A stretch of 64,000 nucleotides of DNA from Circinella umbellata (Eukaryota; Mucoromycota; Mucoromycetes; Mucorales; Lichtheimiaceae): assembly GCA_025093555.1 (NCBI GenBank), contig JAIWNF010000053.1, positions 62,001-126,000 of the forward strand, given 5' to 3'. Positions 11,473-22,923 of the stretch are shown piece by piece (within the stretch, counting starts at the first letter, position 1; each line of letters begins with the position of its first letter). The position numbers were made by a program, and so were the translations under genes. The notes under the pieces are model-generated. The model was not told where the DNA came from. It ran no database searches and saw only the letters and a program-made list of their open reading frames with translations.

Positions 11473-12961
11473 ATGCGAGTTGAAGAAGACATTAAAGCTA
11501 TAAATATGAATCAGAACAATATGTGAGAAAGTTTTTTTTTTAACCATTTTATAATTCATCTAACTGGATTAAAATTAAAAATCAAGTATACTCATTGATA
11601 CAATAAAAAAAAGTCCACAATACTTTGAAACTTCCTTTCCGCGAAGAGACTACAAGAAGTTTATATACGAAAATGTAACTAGTTACCAAATTTTACAACG
11701 TAATCCAAAAACCAACATTGCTTATGTCAAACTTGACAATGACGAAATCCACCCGTTCGGTGTAGGTGGACCTTATATTATTGACAATGCTCATTCAGTT
11801 TATGTGGGTGATATTTGGATCATGGCAGGTCAAAGTAATATGCGTGGTCATGGATATTATAATAATGGAGAAAAAGTAGCAATATTGGGTCCAACGCGTG
11901 GTGTTCATCTATATCAATCCAATGAAACATGGGCTTTAGCTCAAGAACCTACACATCGACTTTCAGAATCACCACGACCTGTTCATCATCGTATCGCAGA
12001 TCCCACTGTACGTAATCCAGCCATTCTGCATGTTCGTGGGGCATCATTAGGTCTCGCCTTTGCTCAATCGTATCGAAAACGAAACAATAATATTCCTGTT
12101 GGTTTGGTAGCTTCAGCACATGGTGGTACATCATCCACTCAATGGATGGAACGAGATCAACAGAATCCAAGCAATACACTCTATGGCGCCATGATGGCTA
12201 GAATTGAAAAAGTGGGTGGGAATATTGCTGGGTTTTTGTGGTATCAAGGAGAAACAGACGCATGTTCATCTGATCCATCTGTTTATGGTTTTAACACGAC
12301 CCGATTACTTAATGATATGTCGAAAGATTTGAGATTTCATACTCCTATCGTATCCGTACAGTTGGGTCGTTGCGTGGGTGGAAGTAATATTCAAGATGCT
12401 TCTTGGAATTTGGTACGGGAAAATCAATATAGTTTCTTGGCCCCAAGACATATATATTCAGAAAAACAAATATGTGCTGTATCCAGTATAGATACTAGCA
12501 TGGACGATTTTATTCATTTGTCTGCGCATGGATTAGCCAAAGTAGGTCATCGTCTTGGTATCGCAGCAACTTATGCAATGCAAGGCAAGGGTTATATGTC
12601 AAGTCCCCGAATGACATTTGCAGGATATGAAGAAAAGAATGATTATAGCATGAAGCGATGTACAATTAAGATTTCCTTTGAAAATCTCGAAAATGATTCG
12701 TGGTCGCCTGTTGATGAAGTACTTGGATTTAGTATACGAGATTCAAACAATAATCATCAAGAATTACCCATCATTTTAAGTACCAGAATTGAAAATGAAT
12801 GTGATGTGCGAATCTATTTGACAAGAGAAGCATTACAATTACGTGGATCTTATGTACTCTATTATGGTTGGGGCAAAAATCCATCTTGTAATTTGACAAC
12901 AAAGTCTGGTATGGGCTTACTGGCTTCTCATGTCAATTTTTCTATTGAACATCCTCATTAG
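11473..12961 (+). CDS. SGNH-type carbohydrate esterase (sialate-O-acetylesterase/CE6-like)
   Basis: Inferred exons 11473..11522 and 11587..12961, 474 residues. The reading frame is open upstream of 11804 (GGPYIIDNAHSVYVGDIWIM) to about 11579, so a 5' exon is needed. A donor (AT|GTGAGA), a CTAAC branch site and a CAAG acceptor provide one in frame. Catalytic blocks of the SASA/CE6 family are present: MAGQSNM with the nucleophile Ser, FLWYQGETDA, and DDFIHLSAHG with the Asp and His of the triad. Family members remove acetyl groups from xylan or other sugars. No convincing signal peptide is seen with this start, so either the enzyme is intracellular or the true first exon is missed. The hydrolase identity is solid; the substrate is unknown. 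Confidence 0.8.
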
Positions 12962-13994
12962 ATTATCTTTGAAATCTTAAATACTAAATGTACATATTAT
13001 TTATGTATATAACTCCCCCCCCCGCTTATTCACATCTTTCATTCTTCCTTATTCTCTTTATCCCATCACCTCCTTTTATTACAGTTATTTTGTTTCAAAG
13101 TATATTATTTCTAATATTATTTTTATTATTATTATATGGAAGCAATATAGACCTGTGTTTTGTTTTATTGTAAAAAAGAAATATTACTCATGACTTGATG
13201 ACATAGATGGTAATCAGACTCGCCCTTCTCTTTTATTCGATTGGGTATTAATCAAGTTAAGGAGCCATCATAGTCCTCCTTGCTTAAATCAAAAAAGAAA
13301 GAGAATCGACATACAACAGCAATGATGTAAATGCTTGAGAACAATAAAACTGATTTCTTGGTAATGTGAGGGGTGGGAGGAGCGCAGGAGAACACTCGGA
13401 AGAAAGATAGATTTGTTTTCTTCTCTTTTTTTTTTATTATAAGAGCATACATAATCACTCTAAATTTAGTAAAATAAATCATCTATCTCATCTTTCTACG
13501 TATATAAGAATTAAAAAATAACTAAAATAAAGATAAAAGGGACGCTGTCTTTTCTTTTTCTTTCCTTCTTCTCAAGTAAAGCTGTTGTATTTCATTTTCG
13601 TTTTTTTTTTTGCTTTATAAACTTTTATGATTTCTTTTTCTAAATTACACAACATATATAAGGAGAAGCAAAGGTAACACTAAACGATCTTTTCTTTGGC
13701 CTCTTCCCCCTTTCTTTTTGAGTAAATGAATCGACGTAAATAATGAAAAACAAAATAATTTATTAATAACATATATAAAGTGAGATAATAGTAATAGCAA
13801 TAATGGTAATAATTATAATAGTATAGCAGTAATCATATAATGATAACACAATTAATTATGAAAAAAAAAGAGCAGAGAAAAAAGACAAGCACAGAGAAGA
13901 TAAAGTGGGAGTGGGGAAAAGATATAACCTCTTATTACTATCGATGTAAAAGCCAGAAATTATAGCGCATCAAAGTATGAATTTTTCTTGACCT
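12962..13994. other. intergenic between convergent genes
   Basis: Shared 3' flank of the esterase (+) and the small secreted protein (-). It contains pyrimidine-rich and purine-rich tracts and no coding-like frame. Confidence 0.5.
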
Positions 13995-14300
13995 TCATGT
14001 GCACCTTATTGAACCAATTTTGCCTTTGTTTTGTCCACTGAAATCATGGCCTGAAAATACAGGTTGGCTCTGACACTCCAAATCTGTATATAGGTTACAA
14101 TTGGAAGTTGGACTTTGAGACATGATGCCACATACATCTTGATATGATATTTGTTGTCCACAAGCACCAGGATCTATATTAATTATGCTTTGTTGATCTT
14201 GCCCGCAATAGTTCACGTCGACAGTCACAGCTGATACGTATGTTACTGTTACTGATAAAAATAAAACTAATTTGAATACTGAGGATAGTGGTTGATACAT
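13995..14300 (-). CDS. small secreted cysteine-containing protein
   Basis: One exon, 101 residues. The first 24 residues form a clear signal peptide with a hydrophobic core (FKLVLFLSVTVTYVSA) and cleavage expected after VSA. The mature chain of about 77 residues has six cysteines (in NYCGQ, GACGQ, DVCGI, SNCNL, LECQS, IRCT), which could form three disulfides. I do not recognise the family. It is the first of a run of minus-strand small secreted proteins (the other three are at 16.5-21.2 kb), though unrelated in sequence to those. An extracellular or cell-wall role is inferred from the signal peptide only. Confidence 0.65.
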   Translation of the reverse strand: MYQPLSSVFKLVLFLSVTVTYVSAVTVDVNYCGQDQQSIINIDPGACGQQISYQDVCGIMSQSPTSNCNLYTDLECQSQPVFSGHDFSGQNKGKIGSIRCT

Positions 14301-15179
14301 TGTTTTTATAAATTGTTATTCACGTTGGTAATGTAGTGTTGTTGTTGTTTAACTTGTCGTTTGTAATATCTAATTACTGTTCTTAATATGTAGTAGCTTA
14401 TATCTGTGTAATTAAAAAAGTAAAAGTTGAAAGAGAAAAGAATGAAAAAAATAAACAATTTTAAGTATTAGTACGTAAATTTTCTTTTACTCCTCAAAAA
14501 AAGACTATTAGTTTCTTTTTTCGTGGGATAGAAAACATTTCGAGAACTTCAGAAAAAAAAAGGGGGGGGGAGGGGAGAAAATACAAAGAAATAGTGTATA
14601 CAAATATAACACTATATATAAAAAATTTAGTGGTGCACGGGTCACCTATTATAAAACAAAGAAATGTTTTTGAGATCTGGCCAGACTTTTTTTTTACATA
14701 TATTATAGGGTACTTGTTTTTTTCTGGCGATTTTTTTTTCTTTATAATATGTTTATATCTTTTTTGTTCACAATAGACATAGTTAACGAAAGAATAGGAT
14801 AAATTAAATATTTGATTGATTAGCTAATATAAATAAAACAAGAGTCATAGAAACATATTGCTAAGCAACAGACATATTTACTTAGCTTCGTACGTACTAG
14901 CATACTCATTCACAGTTATCTAAGTACGGGTGCTACATGTAATTAGATACAATAGAAACAAAACCAATAATATACGTTTATATCCTCAGTATAACCATAA
15001 CTATATCATATAACATTATACCCATAACATTTCCTGCGCATATAAAAGTTAAGAGTTATAATATAGCAAAAAAAAAATTATATATTAAAAATACATGTTC
15101 CATTTTACCAATTAGGGTTATCTATAATATATAATGCATATCATTTTTTAAAACTTTATATCTTTTTTTTTACTGGGAT
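14301..15179. other. intergenic, AT-rich
   Basis: Upstream flank of the secreted-protein gene, running into the first copy of the tandem unit. No gene or RNA was recognised. Confidence 0.5.
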
Positions 15180-15827
15180 TATCACCCTCAAAAGGTCTAG
15201 AATCTTATACAACGCCAAAACAAGGAGAATAAATAATTATATATCTAAATAGTACGAGATATGTATTATTTAATTCTAATATTACTATACTTAACTTCCA
15301 AGTAGAATATTATGCAAAGATCTACATTACTGTAATAATACTCTTTTTATTCTTTTTGCTTCATAACATAGCTGCAATAATCTATTTGACTTCTTTCGCG
15401 CTTTATTAAAACAGTTTATATTAACACTCGAATAGAATAAGTAAAAACTATATATTAACTATATATTTAATTTTCCCGTGTTGATAGGGATTTTATATTT
15501 TATTAATATAATATTTAGAATAGTATTTGAATATATTGGGTGTATACTATGCCAAAATAATATAAAGTACGAGAGAAGAAACAAAATATCTGACTCTTCT
15601 TTTATAGTTTTTAGCTGGCCTATTAGCTCAATAGATCTTTTCGTAGTAAATAATTACATAGATAACCACTCTACCAAATCTATAAAACATTTGCTTTTTT
15701 TTTACTTTGTTCGAAAAAAAAAAGTTAAGCATATATTTAAATAAGATATGCTAATCCGTCATACCAAGTTACATGCTTAATAATAAAAAATAACTATAAA
15801 CGCTATATACGTATATGAAACATATTA

Positions 15828-16169
15828 CAGTCAAACTCGCTCTTGCACCTCCAGCTTTTGCAAATCTCCCAGTTCTGCACAGTTTGTTTTTGGAAATGTG
15901 AAAATATGCTCGATAGAATTGCAACTTGCAACTTACATCAAGGTTCTTACGCGAATTGCACTAATCAGGAGTTAACTGTATCATGACTTAATGATTGTGT
16001 ATAATATTCTTATGAATCATTATCGAAATATGAAAATACCCACAATTCCAGCAAAAAATCATTGGTGAGATGCCATATTTAAAATATATAAAGTCTCGCT
16101 TGTTGTAAGTCTTCGGTTCTGCAACAAAAAAAAAGAAATCTCATGTGTGCAAAAACCGAGGGCTGATTG
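15828..16169. mobile_element. MITE-like element with TA target duplication
   Basis: A roughly 342-bp insertion present only in tandem copy 1. It is bounded by TA on both sides. Its ends are imperfect inverted repeats: the left end begins CAGTCAAACTCGCTCTTGCA, and the right end read on the minus strand begins CAATCAGCCCTCGGTTTTTG. TA duplication and CAGTC-type termini fit the Tc1/mariner-pogo superfamily. The interior has no transposase frame, so it would be non-autonomous. Copies 2 and 3 have the uninterrupted site (ACATATTA followed by TATATTCGAATATATAACT-like sequence). Confidence 0.75.
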
Positions 16170-16550
16170 TACATATAGTCGGATATATAACTAATTAAGA
16201 AACATAACTAGATAGTAAAGAGGGGAGGGAACTTGAGAATTTATTGATAAAACGAAAAAAAAAAGACAAAGAATAGGTACTACTATACTGAAAAAAAATA
16301 GAAAGATAATAAATCATAATCATGATAATATAAAAAAAGTGAGATATTCAAATAAACAAAAGAAGGGGGGGTTGAAAAGACATAAAAAAGAAAAGAAAAG
16401 AATTGGTGTTGTCGTTGTTGGTGTTCGTTGTTGAAAAAGAAAAGTAGTAAAGAAAAGAAAAAATAATCACAGAAAAAAAGTTAAGCTATAAAGTCCCCAG
16501 TAATAAAATCATGATAAATCCTTCGTTTTTTGTTTTTTTGACCTTAGTCA

Positions 16551-17082
16551 TTATTGGTGTGTACCCGTAAGAGAGGGTGGAAATGGAGGAAATGGAGGTG
16601 TGGGAGGTGTAGGAGGGAAAGGTGGGAAAGGTGGTCTACGACGGCCTCCATCTGCCGGGAATGGGGGGAATGGGGGAGTAGGAGGAGTAGGTGGGAAAGG
16701 TGGGAAAGGTGGCACACTACCGCCTCCGGTGGGTGGAAATGGAGGGAATGGAGGAGCAGGTGGAGTAGGTGGGAATGGTGGGAACGGAGGAGTAGTAACC
16801 CATGGAGGAAATTGAGCAACCACAGCTTGTTGTTCGGGAGTTCTATAGAGTATATACATATATTTCAACAGTTAATTATTCTTTCTGTATATATATATAT
16901 TTATCAAAGTCAAATAGAATAATAAAAAATTAAACGAGATTTTACAAGTAATATTCTTGTTGAAGAGCTTGTTGTGGTTGAACTTCTTGTTGTTCAGCAC
17001 TAGATTCGGGAGTAGGTGCGGCCAAGATAGGCGATGCGACCAAGGCAAACAAAACGGTGAAAGTGTAAAGAATTGAACGCAT
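16551..17082 (-). CDS. secreted Pro-Phe repeat protein, copy 1
   Basis: Two exons (17082..16946 and 16842..16551), 142 residues. Exon 1 encodes a signal peptide (MRSILYTFTVLFALVASP, cleavage expected near ILA-AP) and a Gln/Glu-rich linker. Exon 2 begins TPEQQAVVAQFPPW and then consists of (PPFPPFPPTPP)n blocks separated by TGGGSV or ADGGRRR spacers, ending SLTGTHQ. The donor GTAAAA and acceptor CTATAG keep the frame. The mature protein is about one third proline with regularly spaced Phe and almost no charged residues, suggesting an extended polyproline structural or wall protein. No known family is recognised. Neighbours on the same strand are two paralogues in tandem. Confidence 0.75.
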
Positions 17083-18610
17083 GATTTGTTATTAGGAAGA
17101 GTAAAGTTGTTGAGATCTGAAAACAATCTTTTTTTACGACTCTTTTATATTAAAAAAAAAGAGAATCGATCCTTGTCTTTCATTATTACCTATCAAAAGA
17201 AAAAAATAAATCCTTTATTTTGTATATCAGTAAATAGTTTAGCAAAAAAAAAGTTGTATATCACAAACTATACACATTCTTCCGGTAAGTTATTCAATAC
17301 TATTTTATTAATAATAAAAACAAATAAGTTAGATCAACAGACCATTATCTGTTTATCATTATTGACTAAAAGACGAGCTACTAGTAAAGAAAGACACATA
17401 CACTTTTTTTTGAGACTAAAACAAAAACCAATATGTTTCTTTTTTTTTATATTTTACTTCTAATAACTTATTAATCAAAGTCATGTATTAGTAGATAAAA
17501 AAAAATCTGTTCTTTTCTTTGGACTTTGCAAGATCAGGAAGGTAGTTAATGCAAAACATGTATTCTAACTCCCCAAGAACCTACAGTCTTATACAATGTC
17601 AAAACAGGGAAAATAAATAATTATACATTTATCATAAATAGTATGAGATTTATACAATTCTAACATTACTATAACCAATAACTTCCCAGTAACATATTAT
17701 GTAAAGATCTACATCAGTTATAGTACTCTCTCTCTCTCTCTCTTTTCATTTATTTGCTCTATAGCATAATCGGAATAATTTACTTAACTTTACTGAAACG
17801 ATTTATATTGGCACTCGAATATACCTAGTATGTAAAGAGAGTGCATTAACTATACATTCAAATTGTCCGTGTTGATGGGAGTTCAACCTTTTATTGATAT
17901 TTATGTAGTAGTATATTATTGATATATATATATATATATATATCAATATAAAGTACGAGAGAAGAAATAATATATCTGATTCTTTTTTAGCAGTTTTCAC
18001 TTTGACCTAAATTACCTTAATTTATCATCTAGTAGTAGTAGATAATTACATAGGTTATCACTTTATTAACTCTATAAAGCATTTGCATTCTACTTTGTCC
18101 GAAAAAAAAAAAAAAAAAAAAGAAAAAAAAAGACAAGCAAAAATAAGATATACTAATCTGTGATACCATTTTTCATTTTTCAAAATCAAAAAAAAAACTG
18201 AACGCTATATTAAAACATATTAGATTATATATTCGAATATATAACTAATAAAGAAGAATAACTAGATAGTAGAGAGGGGGGGGGACTTGAAACATTTATT
18301 GATAAAACGAAAAAAAAAAGACAATGAATAGGTACTGCTATACTGAAAAAAAATAGAAACATAATAAATCATAATCATGATAATATAAAAAAAAGTAAGA
18401 TATTCAAATAAACAAAAGAAGGGGGGGGGTTGGAAAGACATAAAAAAGAAAAGAAAAGAATTGGTGTTGTCGTTGTTGGTGTTCGTTGTTGAAAAAAGAA
18501 AAGTAGTAAAGAAAAGTAAAAATAATCACAGAAAAAGAAAATTAAGCCATAAAGTCCCCAGTAATAAAATCATGATAAATCCTTCGTTTTATGTTTTTTG
18601 ACCTTCGTCG

Positions 18611-19156
18611 TTATTGGTGTGTACCTGCAGGAAAGGGTGGGAATGGAGGAAGTGGAAGTGTGGGAGGTGTGGGAGGGAAAGGTGGGAAAGGTGGGACATT
18701 ACCGCCTCCGGTTGGCGGGAATGGAGGAAGTGGAGGACCAGGTGGAGTAGGAGGGAAAGGTGGGAAAGGTGGCATATTACCGCCTCCAGTGGGTGGAAAT
18801 GGAGGGAATGGAGGAGTAGGTGGAGTAGGTGGGAATGGTGGGAACGGAGGAGTAGTTGGAGGAGTAGTAACCCATGGAGGAAATTGAGCAACCACAGCTT
18901 GTTGTTCGGGAGTTCTATAGAGTATATACATATATTTTAACAGTTAATTATCCTTTCTGTATATATATATATATTTATCAAAGTCAAATAAAATAATAAA
19001 AAGTCAAACGAAATTTTACAAGTAATACCCTTGTTGAAGAGCTTGTTGTGGTTGAACTTCTTGTTGTTCAGCACTAGCTTCGGGAGTAGGTGCGGCCAAG
19101 ATAGGCGATGCGACCAAGGCAAACAAAGCGGTGAAAGTGTAAAGAATTGAACGCAT
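18611..19156 (-). CDS. secreted Pro-Phe repeat protein, copy 2
   Basis: Exons 19156..19020 and 18914..18611, 146 residues. Same organisation as the paralogue at 16.5 kb: near-identical signal peptide, Gln-rich linker, then TPEQQAVVAQFPPW and PPFPPFPPTPP blocks. Differences are a TTPP insertion after WVTTPP, TGGGNM/TGGGNV spacers, a PPGPPLPP variant and the ending FPAGTHQ. The 136-137-nt first exon and the intron (with a longer TA tract) are conserved, and the noncoding flanks are also duplicated. Confidence 0.75.
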
Positions 19157-19793
19157 GATTTGTTATTAGGAAGAATAAAGTTGTTGAGATCTGAAAACAA
19201 TCTTTCTTTACGACTCTTTTATATTAAAAAAAAAAGAGAATCGATCCTTGTCTTTCATTATTACCTATCAATAGAAAAAAATAAATCCTTTATTTTGTAT
19301 ATCAGTAAATAGTTTAGCAAAAAAAAAATTGTATATCACAAACTATACACATTCTTCCGGCAAGTTATTCAATACTATTTTATCAACAATAAAAACAAAT
19401 ACGTTAGATCAACAGACCATTATTTGTTTATCATTATTGACTAAAAGACGAGTTATTAGTAAAGAAAGACACATACACTTTTTTTTGAGACTAAAACAAA
19501 AACCAATATGTTTCTTTTCTTTATATTTTACTTCTAATAACTTATTAATCAGAGTCATGTATTAGTAGATCAAAAAAAAGGCTGTTCTTTTCTTTGGACT
19601 TTGCAAGATTAGGAAGGTAGTTAATGCAAAACATGTATTTTATCCCTCAAAGGACCTATAATCTTATACAATGTCAAAATAGGGAAAATAAATAATTATA
19701 CATCTATCATAAATAGTACGAGATTTATACAATCCTAACATTACTATACCTAATAACTCCCAGTAGCATATTGTGTAAAGATCTACATCAGTT

Positions 19794-19839
<46 letters not shown>

Positions 19840-20632
19840 TTTTTTTTTATTTTTCTCTACCAAAGCAATTTATATTGGCACTCAAATAGAATGCGTAAAG
19901 AGAGTGCAGTAACTATTTATATTTAAATTGCTTGTGTTCACTTTTTATTAATATTTAGTAGTATATAAATATAAAGTGCGAGAGAAGAAATAATATATCT
20001 GATTCTTTTTTAGCAGTTTTCACTTTGACCTAAATTACCTTAATTTATCATCTAGTAGTAGTAGATAATTACATAGGTTACCACTTTAATATTAACTCTA
20101 TAAAGCATTTTTTGCTTTCTACTTTGTCCGAAAAAAAAAAAAGAAAAAAAAAGACAAGCATAAATAAGATATACTGATCTGTGATACCATTTTTCATTTT
20201 TCAAAATTAATCAAAAAAAAAAAACTGAACGCTATATTAAAACATATTAAATTATATATTCGAATATATAACTAATAAAGAAGAATAACTAGATAGTAGA
20301 GAGGGGGGACTTGAAAATTTATTGATAAAACGCAAAAAAAAGACAATGAATAGGTACTACTATACTGAAAAAAAATAGAAACATAATAAATCATGATAAT
20401 CATGATAATATAAAAAAAAAGTGAGATATTCAAATAAACAAAAGAAGGGGGGGGTTGAAAAGACATAAAAAAGAAAAGAAAAGAATTGGTGTTGTCGTTG
20501 TTGGTGTTCGTTGTTGAAAAAGAAAGCAGTAAAGAAAAGTAAAAATAATCACAGAAAAAAAAGCTAAGCTATAAAGTCCCCAGTAATAAAATCATGATAA
20601 TTCCTTCGTTTTATGTTTTTTGACCTTGGTCA

Positions 20633-21227
20633 TTATTGGTGTGTACCCGTAAGAGAGGGTGGAAATGGAGGAAATGGAGGTGTGGGAGGTGTAGGAGGGA
20701 AAGGTGGGAAAGGTGGGACACGACCGCCTCCGGTTGGCGGGAATGGGGGGAATGGAGGTGTAGGAGGAGTAGGAGGGAAAGGTGGGAAAGGTGGGACACG
20801 ACTGCCTCTATCTGCTGGGAATGGGGGAAATGGAGGTGTAGGAGGAGTAGGAGGGAAAGGTGGGAAAGGTGGCAAACCACCGCCTCCAGTGGGTGGGAAT
20901 GGAGGGAATGGAGGAGTAGGAGGAGTAGGTGGGAAAGGTGGGAAAGGTGGAACACGACCGCCTGGAGGAAACTGAGCAATAACAGCTTGTTGCTCGGGAG
21001 TTCTATAGAGTAAATACATATATTTCGACAGTTAATTACCTGTCTTGCATATATATATATAAAAGTCAAATAGCATAAACGAAAATTTACAAATAATATT
21101 CTTGCTGAGGAGCTTGTTGTTGTTGAACTTCTTGTTGTTCAGCACTAGCTTCGGGAGTAGGTGCAGCCAAGATAGGCGATGCGACCAAGGCAAACAAAAC
21201 GGTGAAAGTGTAAAGAACCGAACGCAT
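20633..21227 (-). CDS. secreted Pro-Phe repeat protein, copy 3 (longest)
   Basis: Exons 21227..21091 and 21002..20633, 168 residues. Signal peptide MRSVLYTFTVLFALVASP and the same linker. The repeat part has four Pro-Phe blocks instead of three, with spacers TGGGGL, ADRGSRV and TGGGRV, and lacks the WVTT segment (QFPPGGRVPP instead). It ends SLTGTHQ like copy 1. The length difference comes from in-frame gain or loss of a ~78-nt block, so copy number of the internal repeat evolves along with copy number of the gene. Confidence 0.75.
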
Positions 21228-21700
21228 GATTTGTTATTTAGAAGAATGAAGTTGTTAAGAATTAAAAACGATCTTTTTTTTTACGTCTTTTTTATATAGT
21301 CCAATAAAATAGAAAATCGATTCTTCTCTTTCATTATTATCAATCAAAAGAAAAGAGCGAACCCTTTATTTTGTACATTAGTAAACAGCCTAGCAAAAAA
21401 AAAGGGGGTATATTGCAAACTATACATACTTTTCTGGTAAGTTATTCAATACTATTTTATCGATAGTAAATACAAATACAAAGACTAACTGACGCTTATT
21501 TGTTTATCATTTTTGTTGACTAAAAGACGAGTTAATAGACACGTATACCCTTTTTATTAGACTAGAACAAAAAACAAAAGCTTTAGTCTTTGTTATCAAC
21601 GCGTTTTTATTTTTAATACCTTGTTTATCAATTCGACAGTGTCGTATATTAGTAGAATGAAGGTAAAACTGTTCTTTTCTTTTGACTTTGCAGGTTTGGG

Positions 21701-22406
21701 AAGGTGTAGCAGTTAATGCAAGCATGTTTTTTTTTCGCATTATCATCGTTTTCGTTCTCTGTGAGTTTTTTTTATTTTTAGTTTTTTGGAAAAAAATATA
21801 ATTATTTAGCTTTTTCTTTAGTGTTATTCAATTAAAGTATCTTTATCATAGATAATTTAAACTCTAAGCGTAAATTGATACGTACTAGCGAGTAATTATG
21901 TCTTTGTACTTTCTGTTGTCGCAATTCGTTTTAGTACTGATGTACAAGTTGCTGCTAAACACCAAATACAATACAAGTGGTACGTACATAACAAGCTGGT
22001 TTGTTTTGTATGGTCATATGCTTTACATGGATAATATATCTTTAACGGAGTATCATAGTTACATTTGTAGGGATGATATACAAGTTTGGTCTATTTCTTC
22101 TAAGTTCACTAGTATTATCTTCTTTACCAAGCTTTACTAATTATTTTGTGATAAAAAAAAACCAATAAAAGGTACTTTTATTAATTCACATTATTTCTAT
22201 TTTCCATAATATTTAATACATCATATTTTATTTACTATACGAAAATATTTATTTATTTTAGCATATATGATATAATATATATATCGGAATCGTCAATCTA
22301 AAGCTTCCGGAGATGAATTTAAAGTCAGAGCTGGGAGGAGAGTCTATCAAAGCTGAGGGGTGGGCTTCGTATTATAGGAACCCTCCCTCTCGCGTTTTAT
22401 CCAACA
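21701..22406. other. intergenic, includes eL43 promoter
   Basis: AT-rich spacer. A frame of 80 codons from 21898 shows no conservation and is not called. The last 120 bp are more GC-rich (GAGCTGGGAGGAGAGTC, GGAACCCTCCCTCTCGCG) and probably form the promoter and leader of the ribosomal protein gene. Confidence 0.5.
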
Positions 22407-22923
22407 ATGGTATGATATTAGATACATAGAGCAACATAGAGCAACATCACCCATCAATCAATCCAATCGATGTATCATATGAACTTATCCATCCATCCAT
22501 ATATCAATCCCATTATTTCATCTATAGACTAAGCGCACTAAGAAAGTCGGCATCACCGGCAAGTACGGTACACGTTATGGTGCTTCCCTCAGAAAGATGG
22601 TGAAGAAGATGGAAATTACCCAACACGCCACTTACACCTGCACCTTCTGCGGCAAGGTAAAAATAAAATAAAAAACAATTTATAATTTATAATTTTAATT
22701 AATTTTATTATTATTATAAAAAGAATTTGAATTAAATTAAATTATTAACATTAAATTGTTATTATTATTATTATAGGACGCTGTCAAGCGTCAAGCTGTC
22801 GGTATCTGGAAGTGCAAGGGTTGTAAGAAGACCATGGCCGGTGGTGCTTACACCGTTTCGACTGCTGCTGCTACCACCACCCGTTCGACCGTTCGTCGTC
22901 TTCGTGAATTGGCCGAAATCTAA
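22407..22923 (+). CDS. RPL43: 60S ribosomal protein eL43 (L37a/L43)
   Basis: Three exons: 22407..22409, 22528..22656, 22777..22923; 92 residues, the usual length. The first exon is only the ATG, followed directly by an intron (GTATGA), a layout often seen in fungal ribosomal protein genes. The protein reads [20 protein letters not shown] and ends [13 protein letters not shown]. The C4 zinc ribbon is complete (TFCGK paired with WKCKGCKK, with the preceding YTC Cys). Codons are distinctly more GC-rich and C-ending than in neighbours, as expected for a very highly expressed gene. It is a structural component of the large cytoplasmic subunit. Confidence 0.97.

Larger units (their letters stand above)
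15180..21700. repeat. three tandem copies of a ~2.07-kb gene-containing unit
   Basis: Copies at about 15180-17565, 17566-19630 and 19631-21700. Markers recur in order in all three. The motif around CTTATACAATGTCAAAA is at 17587 and 19656, with a diverged form at 15204. AAAGATCTACAT follows at 15316, 17703 and 19775, and the ACTCGAATA/ACTCAAATA motif at 15426, 17813 and 19879. Next come AACTAGATAGTA before each gene, the gene itself, and the TTATTCAATACTATTTTAT element after it. Copies 2 and 3 are much closer to each other than to copy 1. Copy 1 is longer because of a MITE-like insertion. A CT microsatellite replaces part of the copy-2 and copy-3 spacer (17730 and 19799). The pattern fits unequal crossing-over. 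Confidence 0.9.

Noticed and set aside
20613..20975. Gly-rich plus-strand frames (GGVGGKGGKGG) opposite the Pro-Phe genes, in all three copies
   Set aside because: Complement of the Pro-Phe repeats. The minus strand has a conserved signal-peptide exon and splice sites, the plus strand has no supporting features.
21898..22140. 80-codon plus-strand frame
   Set aside because: Hydrophobic AT-rich composition, no conservation recognised, no promoter or splice context.
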